Shown here: positions 41,701-53,700 of the stretch, piece after piece
Layout: each line of letters begins with the position of its first letter
How positions within the stretch are numbered: position 1 is the stretch's first letter
Assembly: GCA_947568835.1 (NCBI GenBank)
Contig: OX387603.1
Location: 7,871,943 to 7,935,942 of the forward strand
DNA length: 64,000 nucleotides
DNA from: Protonemura montana
Taxonomy: Eukaryota; Arthropoda; Insecta; Plecoptera; Nemouridae
Reading direction: 5' to 3'
Translations under genes and position numbers: made by a program
The notes under the pieces: model-generated
The model's database searches: none
Seen by the model: the letters and a program-made list of their open reading frames with translations, nothing else
What the model was told of the DNA's origin: nothing

Positions 41701-44700
41701 TTAACAGCGGGCATACATTTTCCATAAGTGCAGCTCTGATCGCAGTAAAATTGGTCAAATTACTATGTGAAAGGCAACGAGGTGTATTTTCAGAAATAAA
41801 ACATTTTCCGGGGCAGATTTCAAGAAACCCAACGAACCTTCACCAATCATCCACTACATGTCCTTGAATGTCCTCATCTTGCCGTTGTTATATCGCCAGT
41901 GTGCGGGACATAAGAACCATCTTCACGCGATTATCGATTCCAAGGCGATTCCAAAAGACAAATGACGAACGCGTCGTGTGAGATTGCTCGTTACGCCCCA
42001 CAGAATCGTGCAAAGTGAGGCCCCCGGCTGAGAAATCAATTTTAATGATGTGCGAAAAGACGTATGTGCATGAGTCGATAGCCATTAGCAGCAGTAGAAC
42101 TTATTGGAACCTCAGCGTGTGATCTCACGAAGAGGTAAATCACAAAGGACGTCTCGGTTTATAATTTATTGAGGGTTAGCGAAGCAACAAATCTATTTCT
42201 TCCTTGTCTCTTCCCGTGGAAATCGATAAGTAGTTGAAAAGGGTGAAGCACAAAACAAAGGACTCAAGATTTTGCCCACGACTGAAGCACTAAAGTAAAT
42301 CTTTCTAATTCGATAAATCATTTGGCGATTAATTTGAATGACAATAACTGCGGTCGGGCGCGGCTGTGCCCTGCATGGCTTATCAGGTGACCCTCGGTGG
42401 GGAAGCTTTGTCCACATGATGTATTACCTGTGTCATTAGCATATCATTCTCAGGTCAACGTATCGTTTTTGTTGCTACCATTAACAAGGATGGTACGCGA
42501 ATCATTTATACCTGTGACCCAAATTTTCTTTGTATGGTTCATTGGCACAGACCATGGGAAATTTCATAACAGTTTGTTTATGCGTGTCTACCGTACTCCC
42601 ATCAGAAAACCTTGGGCAATGCCAGTGCGATTATAGATATTCTGCAGTTTTGTCAGTTAGCTCAATTTATGTAATATATATATATATATTTATGAAATAT
42701 AGATCTGCATACCTGCTAATGAAATTTACTCAAAAAAGTCAGTGCTTTGAAATAAATTATCCAACATAAAAAAAAATCGAACTGTTTTATCAAACTTAAC
42801 GGTTGAAATTTGAGTGAAGGCACATGGTTGTCCGTGACTGCCCAAGGGAAGGGACCAAGGGTGGGGTTAAGGTCTACAACGGAAGATAAAGAATTAAGTC
42901 CGCGTCCGTAGCCAGGAAAATTTTCGGCCATGGCCTTGGCGTCGGGCGTTTCCCTTCCGTTGTCGCGGTCGTGCCGTGCGGGAAATTGCGCCCTCTAATC
43001 GCCGGTCGACGCACGATGATGTTGATTCCACGGAACACAAGCATAAACCTCGAGTGCAGCAACGTCTGTCACTTTCCTCGTAGGGAAATGGGATCCGAGC
43101 CTTTCGTATCAAGTTTCCTGATTGTTATATTTTGTTTTTTTTTAGTTAAATGGGAGATCGATTCTCATTTTAAAAATGTTGTTTTGTCATCCCTTCCCGC
43201 TCACTTTGCACTTGCGTTCTGAATGTCGGCCAAGCTTCTCGAAGTCTTGAGGTACCTCAAGAAGTGGACAAATCGAAGTTTCAATCTAGAGCAACGGTAA
43301 TATGTCTCTGCAGGATTACTGTCATAATACACATTGAGAAATGAGTTATCCAGGAACATTTTGGATCCAGCTCTCTTGTCCTTGTACCGTACTCACATTT
43401 GAGACGGTCAATTTCTGGAACGGCCACCTTTTTCTAGATGTATTTTTAATGAAAAATTGAATAGTAAATTCAATCACTGGCCCGTTCCAGTGCTTTATAA
43501 TTCAAATATCGATGGTGTATTTGCCTCAGCTTTGTAAACATGTCGGAAACATCAAGATAGCAGCCCTACGAAATCGCTTCATCAATAGAAGGACACAATT
43601 TACAACCAAAAGCTCGTGTGTTTGGAACCGCACGGCGCATGGACATTGCCGGGGAAAAGAGGGTGGGAGTTCGCGGGGATTTACCGTGGACCCGATTTTG
43701 GCCGCCCGTCGGGCGCACGCGAGGCGGCGTCGGCGTCGGCGTCGCGAGCCGGGCCAGGCGTCGAGTCAGCTGACTGCCAGATCCGACGCCCGCAACGATC
43801 AATGCCCGAGCGCCGCGACGCCGGCCGAGCTCGGTTCTCCTCACGCAGCTTGCAGCCTCCGGCCTCAGCGCGCGGTCCACGGGCCGTCGTCTCTCAGCTC
43901 GGTGCTCGCCGTCTGCCGAATACCAACGTGACGCTCACGTTCATTAGCGGACGCCGCCGCGTAACGAGAACGACGCTACGTAAACGATAACGAAACGACG
44001 CTCTCTGAGTGGGATGTTGTCGGGCTGCGCGGTCTAGATGCTTGTTGTTGTTTTGGAGCGCGTGAACCTTGTTTTACGCCTTGCGTAATGTGCGTTCGTT
44101 TTTGTCGTGCGGTTTTGTGAGTTGCGTAGTTGGTTGGCGTGTTGTTCGCACTCCAAGTTGGCGGGTTTCTGGGTGTAGTGTTTTGTAGTAAACGCGTCTT
44201 GTCGCTGCGACATCCGTGTGGTGGGTGGTATTTTCAGGAAGTTTTTTATTGGTAATTACGAACCAGAAAGCGCACTGATTTTAGCTTCCGTCTCGACATA
44301 TTGTGCTAGTTTGTTTTGATGAGCAGAGTTCCGACAGAAAATGCTTTGCTGAGTAATTAGAATTCTGTGGAATGAATGCATATGGTGGTAATTCTTTTCC
44401 AATCGACGCAAAATTTCAGAGTAACGCAAAATTCCACGCCAGAGAAAGGAAACCACTAATCAGATCTCGTCACTCATTGGCTGTCGACGAATAGGAGATC
44501 CAGGAAAGGCTAACGGAAAACTTGTCTATGGCATGGAAATGAAGGATCCGCCTAAATTAGCTCGGTGTTGATCGCAGTGAGCGACGTGATATCGTCAACA
44601 AGAGCAGCCCGATTAGAAGAGCCATGTCGCTATTATCCCATGCCATAGCTGGGGTCAACACGAACCAATCCAACGGCTCACCGACGAAACATTGCGACAA

Positions 44701-47700
44701 GAACCACTGCTGCCGCACAAACAAAAGTGGCATTGGCTCTCCGCGTAGCGTGCCCTGCTCATCGACAGATCTTGACAGTATTATTTCGCAGCCCCCTGTC
44801 ACCGTGGTTTCAGTGGAACCTACCCGCGAGGCCTGACATCGTGCTACCACTGCTCAGTTGTGAGTTGGATGTCATAATCGTTGCTTGGATGTAATGATTT
44901 GTGTTTAAGAAAGCACGATGCACTGGTCAGATTAGTTGAGTCCTTGACACACTTCTTTGCAGGGAAGTGTGTCTTGGAAACCCTTTCATACCCAGCCATG
45001 ACCGTTTTCAGTTAAACCCAGGAGTGATCACCAAACAAATTATAATAGAACAGATTGTTTAGTGGTTCAGAGGCTAGGAAGTCCTGCTCTCCAACATTTC
45101 GATGGCATGGGGAAGGCATTCACCAATAACTGTGCTGATTTCAAACAATGCTCAAACAAGATTTCCAGATTTTCTTAATTTACACAATGGTGTCCAATAT
45201 TTGCAAGGCGCTACATGCCACGACTAAGTCCAAAGTAGCTGATAATTGGTTTAAATCGCCTTATAGTCAAAATTGATTATTTTGCTAGCTCGAGTGGAAA
45301 GTATACAAAAGGTAATTAATTATAAAGCAGGCAGAGAGAACGGTTTTCGGCTAAGACCGAGGAGGTAGGCGCGCTCACGAAGACTCCCTTGAGGTGGAAG
45401 GTGCTCGAACTAATGGAGTGGGCGCTTGGTTCCTCGTAGAACTATTAAAACGTCTCCTCCGTCTGAGCTCTAGTGCCGAGCGAGCCCCATGGTTGGTGTA
45501 CCGCGATGATGGTGTATAGCTTGGTGTTTTCCAAGGTTTACCCTCTAGCAAGGATATATTGACTGCTTTTCCTTCTTGGCTTGAAGCCGAGAAATGCGCG
45601 GAAAGCGATAGAAATCTTTAAGATGTACACGTTTTTAGCAAGTGAAGGAAAAAAAATGTTGACGAAGCAGAGTTTGAGAATTGAATGCCTTTGTTTAAAG
45701 ATTCAGGATTCATTGTTATTTTATATTCAGGTCAATTGGTTCTCTGTTCTTCATGATTGGTTTTTCATAAAAAATCGCAGATTTCGAAGGTTTCGTAATT
45801 TCTATGACGCTCTTGAACCAGTTCAGCTGAGTGAGCAATTTTTTTAAATATTTGTCACTCTAAGGTATGATAAACCTTATCAAAGCAGATCAAATGGTTT
45901 GCTCTGATAGATCACAATGTTTTGTTGGAGGTTACTACATGTGAGAGCTGTTTATAGACGTCTCTGATATTACCTCCCCTACCTGGAAGCCGGAAATTGG
46001 TGTCTAGGGAACAACCCCTACATTATTACGCGCGTTATTTTGGGACGATCAAAATACCGTTTGCCTCGTCGAGAATGTGATAATTTCCGCAAGGTATTTC
46101 CCTTTATGAACGATCAAGAGTGTGAGGTGTTATTGTTGATTCCACCCATCTCAATTTAATACAACCGCAAGTCATATTCAGCAATCAGTATACACTGTAA
46201 CCTAAATCTTAAAATTATAACAAATCACAGACGAGACCAGTGATTAAAAAACTATCTATGAACAAAGAAGTTTATAATAGTATAATAGTCAAAGAAACTA
46301 TTGCCCGTCGATAGCAAAATTATCTCTCGGGTCGTTGTAGTCAATATCTACTGTCAAACCTCATACCATCGCTCAAAACAAATGGGTGGCATAAAATCAT
46401 ACACCGATTATACACACTGTTATCCGTTCACTTCGACTATCACCAACATGCCAGGCTAGAAATACGTCCGCTACTGGACCCCATTACTCCGGTGGGTGCT
46501 CGAATCAAATCAATAGCCGTCGTCAGTTGGTCGCGAAGCCTGCGATCTGTGCCGGGTACCCTGTCATTGGGGTGATAAACCAAATCCGGGGCTGCGGGGC
46601 GCAATTGCCCCGAGCATATGTGCGATCGCTGCCGGTCACTCGCTCTCACCGAACGAGAAACTCCTACATTTCGTGACTTGCTTGGCGCTTTGCCACCTTC
46701 CTTGGAATTCTTGGGTCTCTTGGGTCCCTGATGAGAGTGCGTTCAGTTTCAATCTACGAGGAAACGGGAAAGTTGGCCAGTGGCATTACATTTGTGGTGT
46801 GTGGTTTATTATTTTTGGCATTGACAAATATGTTTTACTATAGCTTTGGGAAATTTTGAGAATGAGATCATACAAACGATACACTTTTGCAGTAAAAAAT
46901 TACACTGCGCTAGTCCCATTATAAAAACCCAATAAAGTTGTTTCATTTCTAATTGTCAGAAAGTTTGAGTTTTGGATTTCAGACAAGACAGAAAGCCAGG
47001 GTAAAAGCAAGCAGATCAATCATGACCGCGATCACTCGGTGTTTCGCTTTGGAGCATATTTTGAGCCCACACTTTGTTGCATATATTCTGTTACATTATT
47101 TGCAATTTCTCTTCGCCTTTCTCCCCCAGTGGTATGACATGATTAATTTGTATTCCAGGCGTCAACAGACATGAAATAAACTATGAATCAGCCGCAACCA
47201 ACGACAACCTCCAACCATTTACATTATAAACGTTTGCGCTTTATCATTTTGTACCATTTGCCACCAAATGTATACCCCTCATCGCCGTACCAAATCAAAC
47301 CCAACACTCATGTCTTATTTCCCTTTTATTTTACAGACGAAGCGAGTTCCTAGGATGCATGTCATTCGCGGTGCAGCATGCTGTTAAAAAGGTAAGTCAG
47401 CCAATGACCGTTCAGTACTTTCAATGTATTATAACCTGCAGCGACTGTATTGCGGGACACTTGCATGGCTGCCCCCTCACTTACTGGGAGGCACCACGCA
47501 TTATGCCAGCGCACTTGCCTATCGTGAAGCCTTAGAATCCGCGTTTCGAGAGCTGCTCGATCAGGTGCAATTGGGGTATTGAAAAAGTTTAGTTTTGAGA
47601 CGCAAGACCGAGTATTAGGGTGTTGGAGGGTGAACAAGACCGCTTGGATATCTGCGTGTGAGTTTTTTAAGCAAGCGACGGCCGCTTTGATTGAATTTGT

Positions 47701-50700
47701 ATCATTATCATCATCAAAATGTTTAAAGCAGGTCAAAGTTTGAGAGTTTAAAGCTACTGCATTACATATTCAAGATGTGCATTTAATATTAATATAGTCA
47801 AATACTCATCTATTTGGAAAGGAAGCTAGACTGGAATTTTTTAACAGTGTCAAAACTATCCCTTAGTAAATCTGTTACATTTCAATTGTTAGTTACAGAA
47901 TTAAAGCCCTGTTAACTAACTCATTCGTAAACTCGGCCATCCGCGCAGGGAGGTAAAGTTAACGACTGTTTTACGCCATGAACTTTTGTCGGCAAGCTAA
48001 CCGTTTATAATTGAAGCTCGTGTTGGTCCGTCAATAATGGAAAAGCTCGCGTAGGTCAGTGTCATTGCTGGGGTTCTTATATAGCCCTAATCTCATTAAG
48101 CCACTGACTGCTCTACCATCCCAGAGAGGAATGGAGCATGCATGATTTAGCAGAGGAGTGCGGTGTGCACTTCTAACAAGATAACTTCTGCAGACGTGAA
48201 AGTTTTCCACGGCTCTCTTTATTCATGGAATCATGTGCATCTCAACTAAGGGCATGCAATTTTCTCGCTCTTGCCCCACGCGAGATGAGTCTTAAGAGAT
48301 AGTATTTTTAATATATTTTTTCTTAATTACTTAATTAAATGCCACGTGCTAATTTCTCACTGTGATTAAGGGATGTGGCTTACAGGGGCGTCGTGCCTGT
48401 TAACTTGGCGTAGTCGTCAGAGACACACAAATAACTGTGCGACAATGGACTAAAGACAATGGGGGAATTCACAATAGAAACACAGACGGCGGTACAAAGA
48501 TACTATAAAGGATGAACAGGACAGGGAATTGTCCTCGAGGATTGTTTTTCATTATTCACAACAATGGGAATAACACAAACTTGAGCAAACGTGAAAAGTA
48601 CGAGATCGTGACCTGTATACCCGGTTAGAAGCTATTTTAACATTTTTCAAGGCCATAAGTAAGTGTCGTTGTTGCATGCAGTGAAGTTTGCTTTGTTCCG
48701 TGTTCCGGTTCTTGACATGTAACAGAAGAAGGGCTAAGCCAACGGGGTGTCGGTGAATCTAGGTGGAAGATGTACATAACTGCTGGAAAATAGTAAAATG
48801 AGATGATATTGGCGACAACCAAAGTAGAGCGTCCTGAAACTAAATATTTTTTAAATATTGATTGGAGCGCATTTTTCTTCCGTTCTTGGAAACATTTTAC
48901 AGTAAATGATCCTGTCCTGATCCTGATCCTGATCCTGTGAATGAGTCTTTCTCATACTATTTTTTAGAAACTCAGCGATGGAATGAAGCGACTTTTAAGA
49001 TGATCGTGCAAATATTCTACTAGTATTTGACCGATAAGCTAAAATCTATCCATCGATTTCCAATAATCTACACACATCCATTGTCGCGTTTCCTTGCCCA
49101 TGCGCTTTCCTGCAAGCCTCAACTAATTCGCCGACTTCGTTGTGTCCTGCAGGAGGTCAGCGGGTCATTCCGGCTGCTGTCGCAGAGCGCCGGCGCCAGT
49201 CGGTGTGAGGACGCGGTCCAGTCGGGCTTTGCGGCGGCGGAGATCCACCAGCCCGTGATGCCCAGCCTACAGTCGGACTCAAGCGCCGAAGAAGTCCTCA
49301 GCCTCGTTGAATCGATACCGGCTACGCCAGGTACCTATACCTTCCACTACACAGCTGCAGGTGCTATGTGTGGTAGCGACTGACGAAACCCCGAACAAAA
49401 CTCCTTGTTCTAGGACCTTGGATGCAAGGTGTATTTGTTGAGAAGACCTTAAATACATAAATATTCGAATATCAGATTTCTTAGATTATTTTCGCTGCTG
49501 ATTAGAGTCATTAAGTGTGTTTGCATGACCGTTTAATGTTAAAACTACATGAAACGATGGCTTAAGTTACGTGCCGTCGGTCACTACTCCCACTAATAGC
49601 ATCACGAATATATCTACATATTCACTGACGTAGCTTAAGTATACTAAATATTTGTCGTTGTTAATTGCAGTCGAAAGGCGGCGAGCCCCGTGTCCTCCGC
49701 GCAAGGCGACAGCTAGCAAGGCTCCTGCACCCGCGCCCGTTCACGATGACAGCAGCTTCTTGCGGCATCTCGAGCTGGAGGGCGGCGACGTGGACGCTTC
49801 CGGACACGAGGCGGCCGCGGCTGCCACGCCGGGGTTCAACAAGGGCGGCAGGACGCCGTTCACTACCACCAGAGTGCTCTCCAGGCAGTCCGGCTCTGGG
49901 TTCGGCTTCTCCATCGCGTGGACCCAGCCCCCGAGGTACGTCTTAGAATTTACTGGTTTGTCGTGAACCTTTGCAGTAGAAGTTGTGTACGTTGCACAGT
50001 GGCTGAGAATGTCTGGGCTTTACGATAATGTTCATTTCATTCTCTCTAGGATTGAACGGGTTGAGCCCGGCCAAGCAGCCGACCAGGCAGGCCTAAAACC
50101 AGGAGACTACGTCATTTTCGTGGACAAATGCAACGTGGTAACCCTGCTCGAGGACGAGATCTTGCAGCTGATTCGCTCATGCGGCAACAAGCTTACGCTA
50201 GAGGTGTACCGGCGAGCGGCCGCCAACGGCCTCGTCAAGACCGAAGCTACCTCCTCGCATGGCAAGCACCGCGCAGCGTCAATCAGTTGCTCGGCAGCGA
50301 CCACCACTTCGCTGGACCTCAGCAAAAGGAGGCTGCATCTGCCGCAAGTGACGTTCAGCAGTGAGGTAGGTAACGGTGTTATCGTTTGACCGACCTAGGG
50401 TGAGGATTTTTCTCGTTGTCGACGGCTGGTAGTCGTTCGCAAGCATACCAGTCGTTCCGTTGGGAATCGTTGAAAGCGACATGGACTAACCGTTGGCGAC
50501 ATCAAGAAAATCTGGAGATTGGCTGGGATATCCTCGCCATCATATCTGGTCTGGTCATTCGATGGTCACCGGTACCGACGTAAAACTAGGGGTAACGCTG
50601 TCTTGGATTAGCGTGGACAGCTAACAATAAAACTCGATACGTAATTATAACAAATAATTGGTTTTATAAATCATTGTAGACAAGTACTTGTCGACGCTTT

Positions 50701-53700
50701 AGTACTACGCATTTGTGTCAAATGTATATTTAGTTAGGAACACGAACCATGTGGGGCATTTTAGAGTGAATCAAAGACATTCCTCTGGGCATTAAGTTGT
50801 GCTGGCATAATATACTTCTTGTTACCATGTCTCTTATGGTAACCAAGAATATTATTTTACTGGATAAAATAATGCATATAAATTAGTAATATTATTGATG
50901 TGCGTGGAAGGATGGGCTGCTTATGGCGGACACGGGTGGAATCAGGTAAACGCTATTTGAAGCAAACACGGGTTCGATCGCTGCAGGGATTTCTTAAAAA
51001 ACAAATCCGGGTATGAAATTGACGGGTGTTACGTCTCCACTAGCACATCGCACTGTGTTGTGTTCCAGAGCGTAGAATTATTATTTTAAATAATTATATA
51101 TGTATAGATAATACCCAATTCCCTTGGATCTACTCTGTTTTGTTTGTATTTCCGTTACTATGTTGTTATTTCTTTGTTTAATGTTGATGTTTTATCCAAT
51201 ATTTTCCTTCGAATTTTTGAGAATTGTCAGTTCAGATCCTGTGTAAAATACAGCATCTCGTATCGATTGGATAGTTTTTATGCTTATTTCTTTTTTTTTG
51301 TGAAATAATTTGCTCTATTTCTCCATAATATATTATTTTCTCACTTTTCATGACAAAAAAAAAATTATTTTATTTATTATTTTTGCATCCTGTATCCCTT
51401 TACAAAGTATCACTCCAGTCATCCTCATCCTTAGTCCAAATCTTGTGTGTGTTTCCCCTATTATTTTTGCTGTATTTAGTTACCTCCTACTCGTAGTAAT
51501 ATTCTGTGCTACAACATGATGATGAACATTCATCGTGTTAAAGCCGTAACCGGCAAACAGAAGTCCATCCAAATTCGCAGTGATATATTCACACAATTAT
51601 TTACAAATTCCGTTGTTAATTAAACTCATTTGTTTGATAGCACATGTGCTACCTACAAACGGTCCACCCCCCCCCCCCCCCCCCCTTCATGCAATGCCCG
51701 ATAAATGGGTCAATAAGTAAATTGGTATCTTGCCAGTGATGCGGTGAGGTTTATTGCAATCAATAAATATTACTGAACAGTACACAAAGTAGAAAATAAA
51801 ACTATTAAAACAGGTCATCTGGTCTGCTAGGTCATCTGGTAATCAGTCAGGTTAGGTCTGTTTTACTGGTTCCCATTCCAAGGCTCTGGCCAAATAACCT
51901 AGGCTTGCATGGCTAATTGAAATATCGGTTCAGCTGATGGTAAATACAACCAATCTACCAAAAAATTCAAGTAGCACAGAATTTTCTTGCACCGTTCAGT
52001 AAAGAGCATTCCCATGTAGATCTTGGCTCCCTATTTCACCGTATGTACAATTATAAGTCATTATAATATTGGTCATTAGACACTAAAACAATGTGTCTGT
52101 TGGACGGATGCCTGTATGCCGATGGAACGTCGTGTGGCATCCGTCCCAAATTTTATAACTTGAGGAAATGTAGGAATGAAAAGCAGAGTTTTATCATAGA
52201 TTCACGGATTTATTATTAGGTATACTATATAATAATCTCAAAAATTGGTGCCTAGCCGGGGACACGAAGCCAGATCTCTACCTGTCGCGGGTGCTACTAA
52301 TAATAATTAAATATTCTGCCCACTGCAAGAATTTGAAATTGTAATAAAAATGTCACATCGGAGTTTTAGATCGTGTGGTACGGCATTTCAGATCATAATC
52401 GGTACGGCTATGAAAAGTTAAAGCTTGCTGATTTACTCTGCTCTGCAATTATGCAATATTAAAGCCTGGTGAACACGAATCTGAACAGTGCGATGGCGAC
52501 TGCGACTATTTCTTTTTGAATCTGCTGGACAAGGTTGTACTGCCTGAACCATCTTGTGCAGTTTGAACCGGTTTGTACTTTCTGGACCTGTTGTATCGTC
52601 TTATATGGACTGCGTTCCGTCTTGTGCCGTCTGTACCGGCTTCTTGGTCCTGTCAGGCTGAGCCGCTGAACCGGGCAGACTCCCGTCGGCGCGCCGTTTA
52701 CCAGCTGGTCAACAAGGAGCAACAGTACGCATTATGTCTGCAATTCGGCGTCGCCCGGTTCCTGCTGCCCTTATCCGAGAGGAAGGACCTTCTCACTACC
52801 TCCGAGCATCTCACGCTCTTCCAGAACATGGAGGAGGTAATACTTTAAAGAAACGATCTCTGCGATCGAATTTCTCCTTCGAATTTCGATCCTTTGATTT
52901 AATTCACCAATCCAGAGCCGCTCCTTGTAGGATTTAATTTCTAGTTTTTCTTGTGAATGGAATTTGCTCACGCTTAACTTCCTTGTTGCAGCTCTTGCGT
53001 CTAGCTGAAGACATTTTGGACCAGTTGGTTCAAGAAGATCACGAGCCTCTGGGACAGTCTCTGGGTCGTATTTATCAACGAAAGGTGAGATTCCACTTGC
53101 AGGGTAAACTTTGGGTGAAGCGCTTCTATAGCACTGAATTTTATGCTGTCAACTTTTTGAAAAAAATACAAGAAAATCTTGTAATTTTACCACACTTCAA
53201 AAAAAAGTAACATCCTTTGTACTGGCATTTCCGACACATTATGCGTAAATTCCAGCATGTTATTGGTAAAGGTGAGAACTCTTGGGTTGCATCTTCACTA
53301 CTGCACAAGTCGACGGTAGTACCGTTGCGTGTAATGTAGGTCTGTACGCTGAACAGCTAGAAAGAACTTTGGCACCTCGATTCAAATCTAAGGGGATCGG
53401 CAAGTTATTTAGCGGACTTAAAGCAGAATGCGCATTATTTCTTTGCAGCCCTTCACGTAAATCTAAACGTGGAACGAACTCTAATACATTTCCTCTACAG
53501 ATGACGCTGATGACAAATGCCTACCGCCGCTACTGCGCTGACCTGAAGCAAGCCGACTGCCTCCTGGTGGCCAAGACTCGCAACAACGAATTCATGAAGC
53601 TCATCACCGAGCCGGTGGTGCCTCGAAGGAGGCCGGACCTTACTGCCTTTCTGCACAAGCCTCTGGAGGTAGGCATGTTTTGTACTGGCGATCCAGTGAT

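Larger units (their letters stand above)
38338..47336 (+). other. Intron 7 (9 kb)
   Basis: This is the longest intron of the gene; it splits the C2 domain in phase 2. It contains a conserved-looking island at about 38940-39190, a 13-G run at 40354-40366, a second GTCACGTGAC palindrome at 41332-41341, a CpG-rich island at 43616-44210, a 70-codon open frame at 44624-44836, and a motif at 45345-45372 shared with 8715-8743. Its size and islands fit an internal promoter or enhancers. Confidence 0.7.
50366..52656 (+). other. Intron 11
   Basis: This 2,291-bp phase 0 intron lies between the PDZ and DH regions. It contains a hairpin at 50805-50858, a 21-C run at 51667-51687 and degenerate 19-bp repeats at 52535-52610 just before the acceptor. 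Confidence 0.7.

Noticed and set aside
47362-47736. Minus-strand 124-codon frame beside exon 8
   Set aside because: It partly overlaps the antisense of exon 8, has no known domain and no splice support; kept only as a note in intron 8.
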